This document shows positions 9,379 to 19,527 of a DNA stretch of 64,000 nt, piece after piece. Numbering within the stretch: position 1 is the first letter of the stretch; each line of letters starts with the position of its first letter. The DNA comes from Saussurea involucrata (taxonomy: Eukaryota; Streptophyta; Magnoliopsida; Asterales; Asteraceae), in NCBI GenBank assembly GCA_033807775.1, contig CM066314.1, forward strand, positions 94,342,929-94,406,928. Reading direction: 5' to 3'. The translations under genes and the position numbers were made by a program. The notes beneath the pieces were generated by a model. The model was given only the letters and a program-made list of their open reading frames with translations. It ran no database searches and was not told where the DNA came from.

Positions 9379-12033
9379 CTGACAAACCGGCTTTTCAAAG
9401 AGAATCGCTAGATTTTCATCTTCAGCGAGGCCTTTGTCTTTGCTTTTCTCAGCGCCAGAGCCTGAGGGCTTTGTCTTTGTCTTCTCCCCTGATGGTTCTT
9501 TTATTGAGATTCCTTTAAGAGCTTTGATCCTTGGGGCAGGTTTGACGATAAAGAAATCATCGTCATCTTCATCATCATCATCATCCTTTCTTGGAGAGAA
9601 GGATGGTTTGTCGTCAGGGATGTCGATGTCTTCATCTTCTTCTGCTTCGGAATTCTCAGCATCTTCTTCGAGTTGCTCCCCCTCAGATACAGAGGCGAGC
9701 TTCTCGGTTCCTTCAGGGTTTTCATCTCCCTGAGGTCCAGTGGTCAGATCTTCATTCCTCTCTCCCCTGATAGATTCATCATGGGAAAGGTCTTCAGCGC
9801 TTTTGTTGTTCAGATCTTCAGCGCTTTTCTCCTTGGAATGTTCAGCGCTCTTCTCCCCCTCTTTATCATGATGACTGGGGGAGGAATGGGCAGACTCAGC
9901 ATTGGTGTTATCTCTGTCTTCTGGGCCAGAGATTTTCACACAACCTTCAAGCTTTGCTATTCGGTCTTCTAGGCCAGAGATAGCAGGCGTGATTTTCCTC
10001 AGCTCTGTGCGATCCTCCTCTGTGAAAGATTCCAGAATAGGGACAGGGGCAGGAGCTGGACTATTTGCCTTGTTTACCAGTGTCTCGATCATCGTCTTCA
10101 TAGAGCTAACGTCGGTCTTTACAGAGCCTAAGTCAGTCTTCACCTCTGACATATCACCCTCGAGTTTTTCAACCAATGTCTTCAGCGTTGTTACTTCGCT
10201 GGACATGGTCGAAACTGATGTTTTGAGGCTTGTGTAGTCAGTGTAGATGTCACCGAGCACCTTGGCAAAATCGTCGAGCGTCTTATCAAGACTCTTGATG
10301 TCTTCAGTGGAAGCTTTCTTCTCCACCACCGTTGTCAGCTTTGTCAAGTTCTCTCCAGCGTTTGTTACAGCTGTTGAGTTGTTGGAGAGTGTGGTGGTGT
10401 GACTGGACAGCTTTGTTTCCACGGACTTCAGCGAGAAGTTGATGTCTCCCAAATTAGGACCTGTAACATATAAGTACTTGTGAACAAAGGAAAGCTCAGA
10501 AGTTTCAGGTTTAGTTACAGTGTTTAAGGTGGGATTAGTACCTGCAGGAGGATTGATGAACTCGTCGAAGTTGCAAGTTCCTGAATAGTGTTCCATATCC
10601 TCTTCGAAAGTACGGTGAGGTATGGTGAACTCTGCAGGTCCTTTCTTCATCATTTGTTGAGAAGCATCAGCGGCGGCTTCTGGAATGATGGCATCTCCAG
10701 TGTTTGCTGGAGGAGTGTCCAAGTGAGTGGAGGGAGAAGCGAAGGTTAAGATTGGGGTTCGGGTTCTGAGTTCAGCGTTGGAATCGCTGACAATCACTTC
10801 ATCAGTCTTTTGAGAGACTGAGGGAGGTTGGGTAGTTTCCAAGTTTCTAACCTCAGCGTTTGGAGACGCTGAAGTCTGGATTGGAGGGATGGCTTGCACG
10901 GGTGTGGCAGAGCGTACCACGGAACTTTCCTTCAGCTCTTCAGAATGAGCTGAGGAGTCTTCAGCATGGAATTGCTGGGGTTGCTCCTTGGTTTTCTTGA
11001 TCCTTTTGGAATCAAGTTGGGTGTGTGAGGGTTTCCTTTTCTTATAAGGAGAGGATGTTGTGGCCGGGGTATCAGCGATTGGTATTGTCGCTGAAGGAGC
11101 CACAGAAAGCGGAGAATTTAGAAGAGAGAGAAGAGTAGAGAGACGTACCTCATTGGCGACAGGCTTGAAGTCGAGAACCTTAGGGCCAATCTGAGAAAGT
11201 TTCAGATCACCCTCTTCAGGATAGCTGTCCTTTAGGCCATATTGAAAGATGGCGCTGATGAATCGTGGGTAAGGAACCCATGCTGGTCTGTCAGCGGCAG
11301 AATCGACACGTTGAATCAGGTCTTCATAAATAATGGAGGCCCAGTCAATATTTAGACCTTTCAGCAGTGCGTATCCCATGGACTGCTGAGGTTGGGCGAC
11401 TTGATCAGAAGATCCGGATTTCGCTGTCATGCAGCTGATCAGGTGAGCGAAGATGAAATTCATCTCGCTGGGCATTTTGGATTTCTTTATCAGCGTCAGT
11501 TTCTTCTCGGGCTTCTTGTCCCTTCCAATATCCCAGATATAACCCATTGCGTCAAGGAAAGCAATGATTGCTTCTCTGTCAGCATGCTTTTTGTGGTCAG
11601 GGAATGGAATGAAGGGTTTTTCTTTGGAGGCATTTGGGAAGTTTAGGGCTTTGCGGATAATTGCGGGTGTGATCTTGATGGTGCCATACTCAGTATCGCT
11701 GAGTATGCAGTCTATGGTTTTGGATGGATCTTTGGCAGAGGGTAGCTCAGTGTGTCTGGCAGAGTACCAGAACTGGGATAAGAGCCGCTGACTGGCAGGA
11801 GGTGTTATGGTCAGGGCTGTGTAGATGGGGCTGTTCTTCAGAAAACTTACAGCATCGTCCAGATGTGATACTTGCTTCCGAGGAGGAAACTCGAGAAGAG
11901 CTGAGAGGTTGTTGGCCTTAGTCCAATCGAGTTGATCCAGCTCGAACTTCACCTGGGGGGCTTTGAAGATTTCCATTTCCTCAGAGTCAGTGGAGATGGA
12001 TTCAGCGGTAACATTCAGCTTTGAAGATGCCAT
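9379..12033 (-). CDS. C third ORF, exon 1 (Sirevirus 'env-like' position)
   Basis: This is 885 codons from ATG at 12031-12033 to the donor. An N-terminal globular region (about residues 45-300) has SALLEFPP, LSQFWYSARHTELP, FLDAMGY, KMPSEMNFIFAHLISCM, YPRFISAIF and IGPKVLDF. The blocks are conserved in H and more loosely in B-type and E. Pro/Ser/Thr-rich sequence follows, then a long heptad-like coiled coil (about 530-655; KLEGDMSEVKTDLGSVKTD). The end is acidic with a run of Asp/Glu near residue 819. I see no signal peptide or hydrophobic span, so an envelope role is not supported. It lies downstream of pol on the same strand. Function unknown; self-associating or nucleic-acid-related roles are possible. 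Confidence 0.8.
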
Positions 12034-12421
12034 ATCACTGTATTATCAGTTCAACCAAAGATGTTAACAGATAAGAATTATCTTAATGTGGAAAGAAATT
12101 TCCGTTAAGATTTTTCGAATATTGTCCATTTCATTCAGACAAAAAATGTCTTAATGAAGATTAGGGTTTTTATTGATTTTAAAAGAAAAGTAAAACCCAT
12201 AAAATCTTGTATTCCAGTTTCTAAAAGAAAAATGGATACGAATGAAGAACAAGTGTAAGATTTAGATTTAAAACTTGAAGAACAACCATGAAATGGTTGT
12301 GTTCATAAAACCATGAAAGAAATGATTTTATTTTAAAAAGTTCTTTTATTTGATCTTGTTAAAACAAAGAGAAGATCGAAAACAAGTTATACGCATTTGA
12401 TAAAAAATAAGAACATATTAA

Positions 12422-12618
12422 CCTTGAAGTTGAATACCAAGATGAAGAACAGTTCTTGAGGTTTTTTTGAGAGCACAAATGCAACAGAGAATTCTTTTCT
12501 TGCGGAGAAAGATTGTTCGCGTAAAAGACAAATATAAACCAAGAGTTGTTTATATAGGGATTTTTAGAGAGAGAAAACCTTGAGCGGGAAAAGGTTTTCA
12601 TCATGACACGGACACGTG
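12422..12618 (-). promoter_or_regulatory. Promoter-like block and leader donor upstream of the C third ORF
   Basis: On the minus strand this reads CACGTG (12613-12618), TTTCCCGC (12584-12591, the plant E2F consensus), a TTTTCTCTCTCT pyrimidine patch and TATATAAA (12549-12556). A splice donor AAG|GTTAAT starts its intron at 12422. The same order and nearly the same spacing occur before the H third ORF (57005-57193). Acceptor candidates lie before ATG 12033, for example a TTTTCTTTTAG near 12235. The rest of 12034-12770 is AT-rich and non-coding. It suggests an internal promoter with a 5'UTR intron; no expression evidence is available here. Confidence 0.6.
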
Positions 12619-12770
12619 TTTGCATTTGATTGGAAGTTTGAACAAAACGTGCAAACGTGTGTCAGAAAGAAATCATGCATTTGAAATGGATTATAAAAGT
12701 TGATTTTATCCCGAAGCCTATACAAGAATGTATAAACGTATCGCTGATTAAATGTGAACCGCTGAAGATT

Positions 12771-15700
12771 TTATCCTTCAAAGTTCAGCATTCCAAGCTC
12801 GCTGATGAGAAAGTTGAATCTTGTCTCATCAAGAGGTTTGGTAAACAAATTAGCTAACTGATAATCAGTTGGGATAAAATGAAGTTCTATATCACCATTC
12901 ATCACATGATCTCTGATAAAATGATATCTGATTTCTATGTGTTTTGTCTTTGAGTGTAGCACTGGATTGTTTGCTATAGCGATGGCACTTGTGCTGTCGC
13001 AATAGATTGGAATTTTGGAGAGCTGAAGATCATAGTCTAGTAGCTGATTTCTCATCCACAAGACTTGAGAACAGCAGCTTCCAGCGGCTACATACTCAGC
13101 TTCAGCTGTGGAAGTGGACACTGAGTTTTGCTTCTTACTTGTCCAACTTACCAGCTTTCCACCCAGGAGCTGACATCCTCCTGTGGTGCTTTTCCTATCC
13201 ATTTTGCAACCTGCAAAATCACTGTCTGAATAGGCGGTTAGATCGAATCCTGAGTCTTTGGGATACCAAAGACCTAGATTCGTTGTACCCTTAAGATATC
13301 GAAAGATTCGCTTTACAGCTTTCATATGGGATATCTTAGGTTCAGCTTGATTTCGTGCGCACAGACATGTTGCAAACATAATATCGGGTCGGCTAGCTAT
13401 AAGATACAGTAGTGAGCCGATCATCCCACGGTACAGCGTGACATTGACAGGAACACCCTTTGTGTCCTTATCAAGTATCAGCGGTGGTGCCATAGGGGTT
13501 TTCATAGCTGAACTTTCAGTTAAGTCGAATTTCTTCAGCATATCTTTAACATACTTTCCCTGATTTATAAAAGTTCCTTTTTCAGTTTGCTTAATCTGAA
13601 GACCAAGGAAATATGTTAGTTCACCCATCATACTCATTTTATACTCATCTTTCATTCTATCAGCGAAACGAGTACAAAGCTCAGGGTTAGTAGAACCAAA
13701 TATAATGTCATCAACATATATTTGAACTAAAATGATATGACCTTTTACTTTTCTAAAAAACAAAGTTTTGTCAATCTTACCTCGCTCAAATTTTTCAATA
13801 TGGAGATAAGTAGAGAGAGTATCATACCATGCACGTGGAGCTTGCTTTAAGCCATAAAGTGCCTTGTCCAGTTTATAAACATAACCTGGACGCTTAGGAT
13901 CTGAGAATCCTGGAGGTTGTTCCACATATACTTCTTCATTCAGCTTTCCATTTAGAAACAGTGACTTAACATCCATCTGATGTACAGTGAAGTTTTTGTG
14001 TACAGCATATGCTAAGAAACGACGAATAGATTCAAGTCTTGCTACTGGAGCAAAAGTTTCGTCATAATCTATGCCTTCCTCTTGTCTGTATCCCTGAGCA
14101 ACAAGACGAGCTTTGTTGCGAGTTACAGTACCATGTTCGTCCAACTTGTTTCGATAGACCCATTTAGTGCCTATCACCGTTTTGTCAGTTGGTCTACGAA
14201 CAAGTTTCCAAACTTTTTTTCTTTCGAATTCAGTCAGCACTTCTTGCATAGCGCTGACCCAGTTTGGATCTCTGAGGGCATCATCTATTTTCTTTGGTTC
14301 AGTTAGAGAAATAAAGTTAACAAATAAACAAATATTACCTGCACTTCTACGAGTCTGAATACCAGCGTTGGGATCACCAAGAATTTGATCGATTGGGTGA
14401 TTTACAGTCCATCGCTGAGCCGGAGCATGCGTCGCTGACTCAGTCTGAACTGGAGAAACTGAAGATGAGGCTTCAGCTACTTCTGGATTATCATCTAAGA
14501 GAGGAATGTTTGCATTTGCCACTTCATTCACTGATTGCTGAGAAATAGATGGAATTTCTGAGACATTTGGATCAACTGCAGGTATAGTGTTTATAGGAAC
14601 AGCTGAGACCCAAGATGTTTCAGCTTCACTATTTTGCATATTTGGAATGATAGAAGGACCATCATTTTCTACTGTGTGAGCATGAGGAGTGGGAACATCT
14701 TCTGAATCACCAAGATGAGAAAACATCCATTGATTCAGTTCTTCTGTATCAGCGTTCGATTTAGAGTTCGCTGAACGGGATTCGTCAAACGTGACGTGAA
14801 TAGTTTCTTCTACAGTTTGTCTTTTTCGGTTGAAGACTCTGAAGGCTTTGGAAACTGAGGAGTATCCAAGAAAGATTCCATCATCAGCCTTAGGATCAAA
14901 CTTTCCAAGGGCATCTCTGTTGTTCAGTATGAAACACTGACATCCAAAGATGTGAAGAAAGCTGATTGAAGGCTTTCTCCCATGAAAGAGTTCATAGGCT
15001 GTCTTTTTGAATCTTTTAACTATCAACGACCTGTTTTGCGTAAAACAAGCAGTGTTGACAGCTTCTGCCCAAAACTGAGTAGGCAGGTGAGAATCGCTGA
15101 GCATTGAACGTGCAGCTTCAATAATTGTTCTATTTCTTCTTTCAGCGACTCCGTTTTGTTGTGGTGTTCTCACTGACGAAAAGTTGTGAGAAATACCCTT
15201 GCTCTCAAGGAAGGAATCAAGAGAACTGTTTTTGAATTCAGTTCCATGATCACTCCTTATTGAGCGAACAGTCATATTGTTCAGAATTTCCATCTTCCGA
15301 ACAAAGGTGATGAGTTCTTCAGGGGTGTCACTCTTAGAACGGAGAAACATTACCCATGTGTAACGAGAGAATTCATCAACTATGACCAGCGTATATTTCT
15401 TTCCAGCGATGGATTGTTTGTTAACCGGGCCAAACAAATCCATATGGAGTAGTTGTAGAGGAGATGACACTGAGGAAACTTGCTTTGACTCAAAGCTTGC
15501 CTTGGTCTGCTTCCCTTTTTCACACGCTGAACATAAGGACTCTTTGGCGTATGAATGTTGAGGTAGAACAGTGACTAACTCTTTGGATGAAAGAGTATTC
15601 AGTGTCTTGAAGTTGAGATGTAAGAGCCTTTTGTGCCATAGTCAGTTAACATCAGAAGATGCTTTTGAGAAGAAACAGGAGTTCTCAGTGGTTGTTGAGT

Positions 15701-16058
15701 CCGTGTTTATAACGTAAACATTTTCCAAACGATAACAGCTGAGAGCTATCTTCTGCTTTTTGTCAGAGACAAAGCAGGATTCCTTAGTGAAAATCACTTT
15801 GTTATCCATGTCGCAAAGCTGACTGATGCTTAGAAGATCATGCTTCAGCCCTTCAACATATGCGACTCTTCTGAAGGATGTTGTACCATTTGAAAGTACA
15901 CCATACCCTCGGGTATGTCCTTTTCCATTTCCACCGAAAGTCACAGAGGGACCCTTCTCTTCCTTGTATTCAGCGAGCAGGTTTTTCTTTCCTGTCATGT
16001 GTCTAGAGCATCCGATATCGAGATACCAGATACCCTTCTTAACCTGCAATACAAAGGA
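12771..16058 (-). pseudogene. pol: Element C pol (one nonsense codon, altered protease site)
   Basis: The frame is open from the gag stop (16062-16064) to 12771 except for a TGA at 15642-15644, where relatives have Trp in the integrase zinc region (NWIWHKR). Protease comes first, but its catalytic DSG is DIG here (YLDIGCSRHMTG). Integrase keeps CSACEKGK, MDLFGP, RSDHGTEF and GVAERRNR. RT has TKWVYRNK, LVAQGYRQEEGIDYDETF and YVDDIIFGS. RNase H has YSDSDFAGC, STAEAEY and CDSTSAIAIANN, and the product ends NFEG. Pol shares the gag frame, separated only by the TAA, so recoding or splicing would be needed to express it. This is the best preserved pol of this type in the window. Confidence 0.88.
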
Positions 16059-16061
16059 AGA

Positions 16062-18470
16062 TTAGTTTTGCTTGGGTACCCACTTCACCATGTATACGCG
16101 TTTGTCAGTGGAAGTAGTTGGAATGGGTTCAGCAGTCTTCGCAGCATTTGAAGATTCAACTTTGTCTTTCTTCACTTTGGTCAATTTCTTGACCTCAGCG
16201 GTAGGAGTCACCTTGACCTGAGTTGCAACTGGTTTGGTCTTCTTGGGTGCTATCTTCACCTTAGCTATCTTATCAGCTTTGGTGGCTGTGGGGCACTTAC
16301 TTGCAATATGATCGGTAAGTCCACAGTGATAACATTTCCTATAACTAAAATTAGTTCTAGGACCACTTGAGTGCTGAGCTTTTAATTTGGAATTAGAAGT
16401 GCCAGCACCAAGTACACTATTGGTTTTTGAAATAGGACGAACATTCAGTTCTTCAGATTTCTTACCAAGGATATCTACTCTGAGTCTAGGAGTAGGTCGC
16501 TGAACTGATCCAGAGGTCTGATTTCTAGAACTAGATGAATGAATCACTAAGGCTTTGGAAGCATTCAGCTTAGGTACTAAGGTACCCTTCTGAGGATTTT
16601 GATAAATAACAATTCCTTTACCTTTGTCTTTAGAGACAGAGGTAGGTTTTGAATAAACCATTTTCTCCTTACCTTTTGAGGAGGTAGGAGTTTCCTCAGG
16701 GATTGGTGTAATCGACGAGGAGTACTGAGATGAAGAAGTGTCAGCTACTGAGGATACGAACGTTCCAAATTTAAGCATTGAACGTTCAGTGGTTGGTATT
16801 GGAGTATCATGTTTATAACCCAGACCACGTTTATCACTCAGAGGAATCTGAGCCTTAATTATCTCAGTGATCTTTGTTGAAGAATTACACCATCCTTCAG
16901 CAGTAGCTTGTTCAGCTTTTAATGCAGCGATAGCTTCTGCTCGTTCGATTTTGACTAGCTGATTTAAATGGACTTGATCTTTAAAATCTTCTTCAAATTT
17001 AGAAAGCTTTTCTATTTGAAGGTGGCAGTTTTTAAGCTTTTCAGCGAGATCAAGATTTTGGTTTTCAACCACAGCTTTGCCGTTCATGGCTTCGTATAAA
17101 CTTCTAGTCAGCAGTTCGATTTTACGGAGACTATCAGCTTCATCAATATTTGCAATATTGGTAAAGAAAGAAGGTGATACCTGAATGGCAGATGTTGAAG
17201 TGGAGGGAATGTCTGAACTTTCTTCCTCTTCTTCAATCTTGGCCATGAGACATTGATTTGCTTCATCATCTTCAGAATCAGATGATGAGGCTTCTTCATC
17301 AGAAGCAGCCCAATCATAGTCAGCCATCAGGCCTTTTCCTTTCTTCTTAAAGCTTTTCAGCTTTGCATACTTTTCCTTCAGCTTTGAGTATTTGTCATCT
17401 TTATTTCTTGGAACAAAGGATTTCTTTGTAAAAGCTGAAGGTCTCATGATTTTCTTTGACATGCACTCGTTAGCGAAATGACCTGTCTTTTCGCAGTTGA
17501 AACAAGTAGCAGTAGCCTTATCAACAAAAGCTAATGACTTAGGCTTGTCAGCTATAGAAAGAGTTTTGTTCTTTCTAAACATTTTCTTCTTGGCGAATCT
17601 CCTGAAATTTTTAGTTAGGAGAGCCAAGGATTCATCATCATCTGAAGAATCAGAATCTGATGACCTTTCAGAGTTACTTTCTAACTCAGTGATAGTGACC
17701 ACGGGTCGCTGAGTAGAAGGTTCCTCTGAGATTAAAGCAACAAGGGTGCTTTTGGAATCTTTTACAAGATTCTTCTTAAGATGGCTAGATTGCTCATGAT
17801 TCAGCAATGTGCCATATAAGGTAGCAAGTGTCATTGATCTTAGATCTTTTGACAGCTTGAGACACATGGAATAATTGTCCCAGCTTTCAGGTAAACATTC
17901 TAAAAACTTTGTCAGTACTTCAAAGTTAGAATATTCCTTACCAACCGTTTTAAGATCTATAATTAAGCAATTAAAACGTTGATGAACTTCAGAGAGAGTT
18001 TCATTCTTACCAGAAATGAAGCTTTCGTATTGTCTTACCAGGTTGATCTTTCTTGAATCCTGGACTTCAGACGTTCCTTCATACTTAACACATATTGTGT
18101 CCCACATGGCTTTTGAGGATTTCAGGTTCATGACGGAATGGTAGACTTCGTCAGGAAGGGCCATGGATAGTATGGATCTGGCTTTTGTATCTATAGCCAC
18201 TTTCTTCTTATCTTCATCGGTCCACATGTGTATTTCCTTTGGAATCAGCCTTTCAGGAATAGCAGCTCGAGTTGCAGTGGCTGGAACTAAAGGATCAATA
18301 GTTACAGGGATGTGTGGGCCGTTTTCAAGATAGTAGGTCATAGTAGGGTCTACACCTTCTAGGAAGAGCATCATCCTATTTTTCCATAAGTTGAAGTTGT
18401 CTCTGGAAAATCTAGGGGGTTTTGCAAGAGAACCATTGTCTATATAATTTGTGTTTGTGTGGGAGGCCAT
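16062..18470 (-). CDS. gag: Element C Gag (802 aa), intact
   Basis: The start ATG at 18468-18470 is 64 bases after the primer site and begins MASHTNTNYIDNG. Capsid-type UBN2 region at about residues 90-220 (YHSVMNLKSSKAMWD, SEVHQRFNCLI, LPESWDNYSMCL). There are two CCHC knuckles, CFNCEKTGHFANEC near residue 321 and CYHCGLTDHIASKC near 711, with an acidic Ser/Asp-rich and coiled-coil stretch between them. Gag forms the particle and binds genomic RNA. At 802 aa it is far longer than the short Gag of Tnt1-type elements, as in Sireviruses. It ends KWVPKQN and TAA; the WVPK tail before the stop recurs in the B-type gag. Confidence 0.92.
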   Translation of the reverse strand: MASHTNTNYIDNGSLAKPPRFSRDNFNLWKNRMMLFLEGVDPTMTYYLENGPHIPVTIDPLVPATATRAAIPERLIPKEIHMWTDEDKKKVAIDTKARSILSMALPDEVYHSVMNLKSSKAMWDTICVKYEGTSEVQDSRKINLVRQYESFISGKNETLSEVHQRFNCLIIDLKTVGKEYSNFEVLTKFLECLPESWDNYSMCLKLSKDLRSMTLATLYGTLLNHEQSSHLKKNLVKDSKSTLVALISEEPSTQRPVVTITELESNSERSSDSDSSDDDESLALLTKNFRRFAKKKMFRKNKTLSIADKPKSLAFVDKATATCFNCEKTGHFANECMSKKIMRPSAFTKKSFVPRNKDDKYSKLKEKYAKLKSFKKKGKGLMADYDWAASDEEASSSDSEDDEANQCLMAKIEEEEESSDIPSTSTSAIQVSPSFFTNIANIDEADSLRKIELLTRSLYEAMNGKAVVENQNLDLAEKLKNCHLQIEKLSKFEEDFKDQVHLNQLVKIERAEAIAALKAEQATAEGWCNSSTKITEIIKAQIPLSDKRGLGYKHDTPIPTTERSMLKFGTFVSSVADTSSSQYSSSITPIPEETPTSSKGKEKMVYSKPTSVSKDKGKGIVIYQNPQKGTLVPKLNASKALVIHSSSSRNQTSGSVQRPTPRLRVDILGKKSEELNVRPISKTNSVLGAGTSNSKLKAQHSSGPRTNFSYRKCYHCGLTDHIASKCPTATKADKIAKVKIAPKKTKPVATQVKVTPTAEVKKLTKVKKDKVESSNAAKTAEPIPTTSTDKRVYMVKWVPKQN

Positions 18471-18533
18471 TTTCAGATAATAGCAAGGAAGAGAAATATC
18501 TTAGATTAGATCTTGTTTATGAGATTAAACAAA

Positions 18534-18548
18534 TCTGCTCTGATACCA
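18534..18548 (-). other. Primer-binding site of element C
   Basis: TCTGCTCTGATACCA on the plus strand reads TGGTATCAGAGCAGA in element sense. It lies two bases from the 5' LTR and matches initiator tRNA-Met. Confidence 0.92.
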
Positions 18549-18550
18549 CT

Positions 18551-19522
18551 TGTTGGTCCCGAAAGGCCTATACAAGTTTGTAGAAGGGGGGGGGGGGGGG
18601 GGGTTGAATACAAACACGCTCTTTTACTTTTCTAAATTGTTTATTGATAAATCATTTACAATTTACAGCTTGTTGCGGAAACAAGATTAAGGATAAACCT
18701 AAATCTAAACAAGTTGGAACACTAAGGTTTCTTGCACTAAGAAAGATATGGAGATTACTAATAAAATCCTATCTTGAGAGAGATTTGAACTTGTCCAGAG
18801 TTAGCAAGTTACTTCAAATGAAGTGAGTTCATCTCTTTATATACTGCATGCATTTAATGCAATTCAGTATACACTTTACACGTGTCATCAGCGGATTGGT
18901 TGCATGTCATTGACCTTTGTTGACAACCTTAGTAGCCGTAAAGATGAACAGTGTAGTATCAGAGTGGTTGTACGATCTCAGATTTTCGGAGGTTCTTTTC
19001 TGACATTTCGTACGGTGGCGTGCAAGGGAGGTTAAGACAAAAGTACTTTGTACGGAGGACTTCATGATCAGCTTTCGTTGATTCAGCGATTATCATTTAC
19101 TCTTCAGCGAATGATAAAGTTCAGCGATAGCTGAAGTCTTGTACTTGATACTTCACGTTGAGTGGACAAATCTGAGTCTTCGCTGATCCGCATCAGTTCA
19201 TTAGTAGACTTGTCGCTGGTTCTTGAGCTTGATCTTCGACTTCAGCGTAGAACCTTTGTTGACGTGAAACTTGTCTTCAGGGATTATAAGTAAACAACTA
19301 ACTTATCAGCGATCACCATAAGGACTGAACAGACTCAGCGCATTATGGTGAACAGTGTTCGCTGAATGTTTAATTTAAAGAGCGAGAGTTCCTATCAGCG
19401 GTACTGTAAGATCTTAGTACTTATCAGCGATAGTGAAACTCTGATACATATTGTTTACATATAATTTTCACTAAGTATTTAAGAGAGGGTCATTATCAAA
19501 TCACTGAGGGTTTGGATCAACA
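18551..19522 (-). repeat. 5' LTR of element C (972 bp)
   Basis: Pair of the LTR at 6730-7703, with the same ends and about eight visible substitutions. The G run here is 18 long (18586-18603) against 20 in the other LTR. The TATA box and the TCAGCG word cluster (about 19081-19440) are retained. Confidence 0.93.
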
Positions 19523-19527
19523 AAAGC
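19523..19527. repeat. Target-site duplication of element C, right copy (AAAGC)
   Basis: Exact repeat of 6725-6729 after the terminal CAACA of the LTR. The gag frame of B resumes at 19528. Confidence 0.93.

Larger units (their letters stand above)
6730..19522 (-). mobile_element. Element C: complete 12.8 kb Sirevirus-like Ty1/copia retrotransposon
   Basis: On the minus strand C reads 5' LTR (18551-19522), primer site, gag, pol, spacer with a promoter-like block, third ORF with an intron, polypurine tract and 3' LTR (6730-7703). Target duplications AAAGC flank it. I could spot about eight substitutions between the two LTRs, about 0.8%, so it is a young insertion. At 1.3e-8 substitutions per site per year (an assumed rate) that is roughly 0.3 million years. 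The gag frame is open throughout. Pol has one nonsense codon and a changed protease active site, so C is nearly but not fully autonomous as read. Confidence 0.93.

Noticed and set aside
9434..11921. Plus-strand open frames opposite the C third ORF
   Set aside because: Shadows of the strongly biased coding on the minus strand; Ser- and Phe-rich, with no domain.
9379..12033. The 885-codon frame as a captured host gene
   Set aside because: Homologues occur at the same place in H, the B-type element and E, between pol and the 3' LTR, so it belongs to the retrotransposons.
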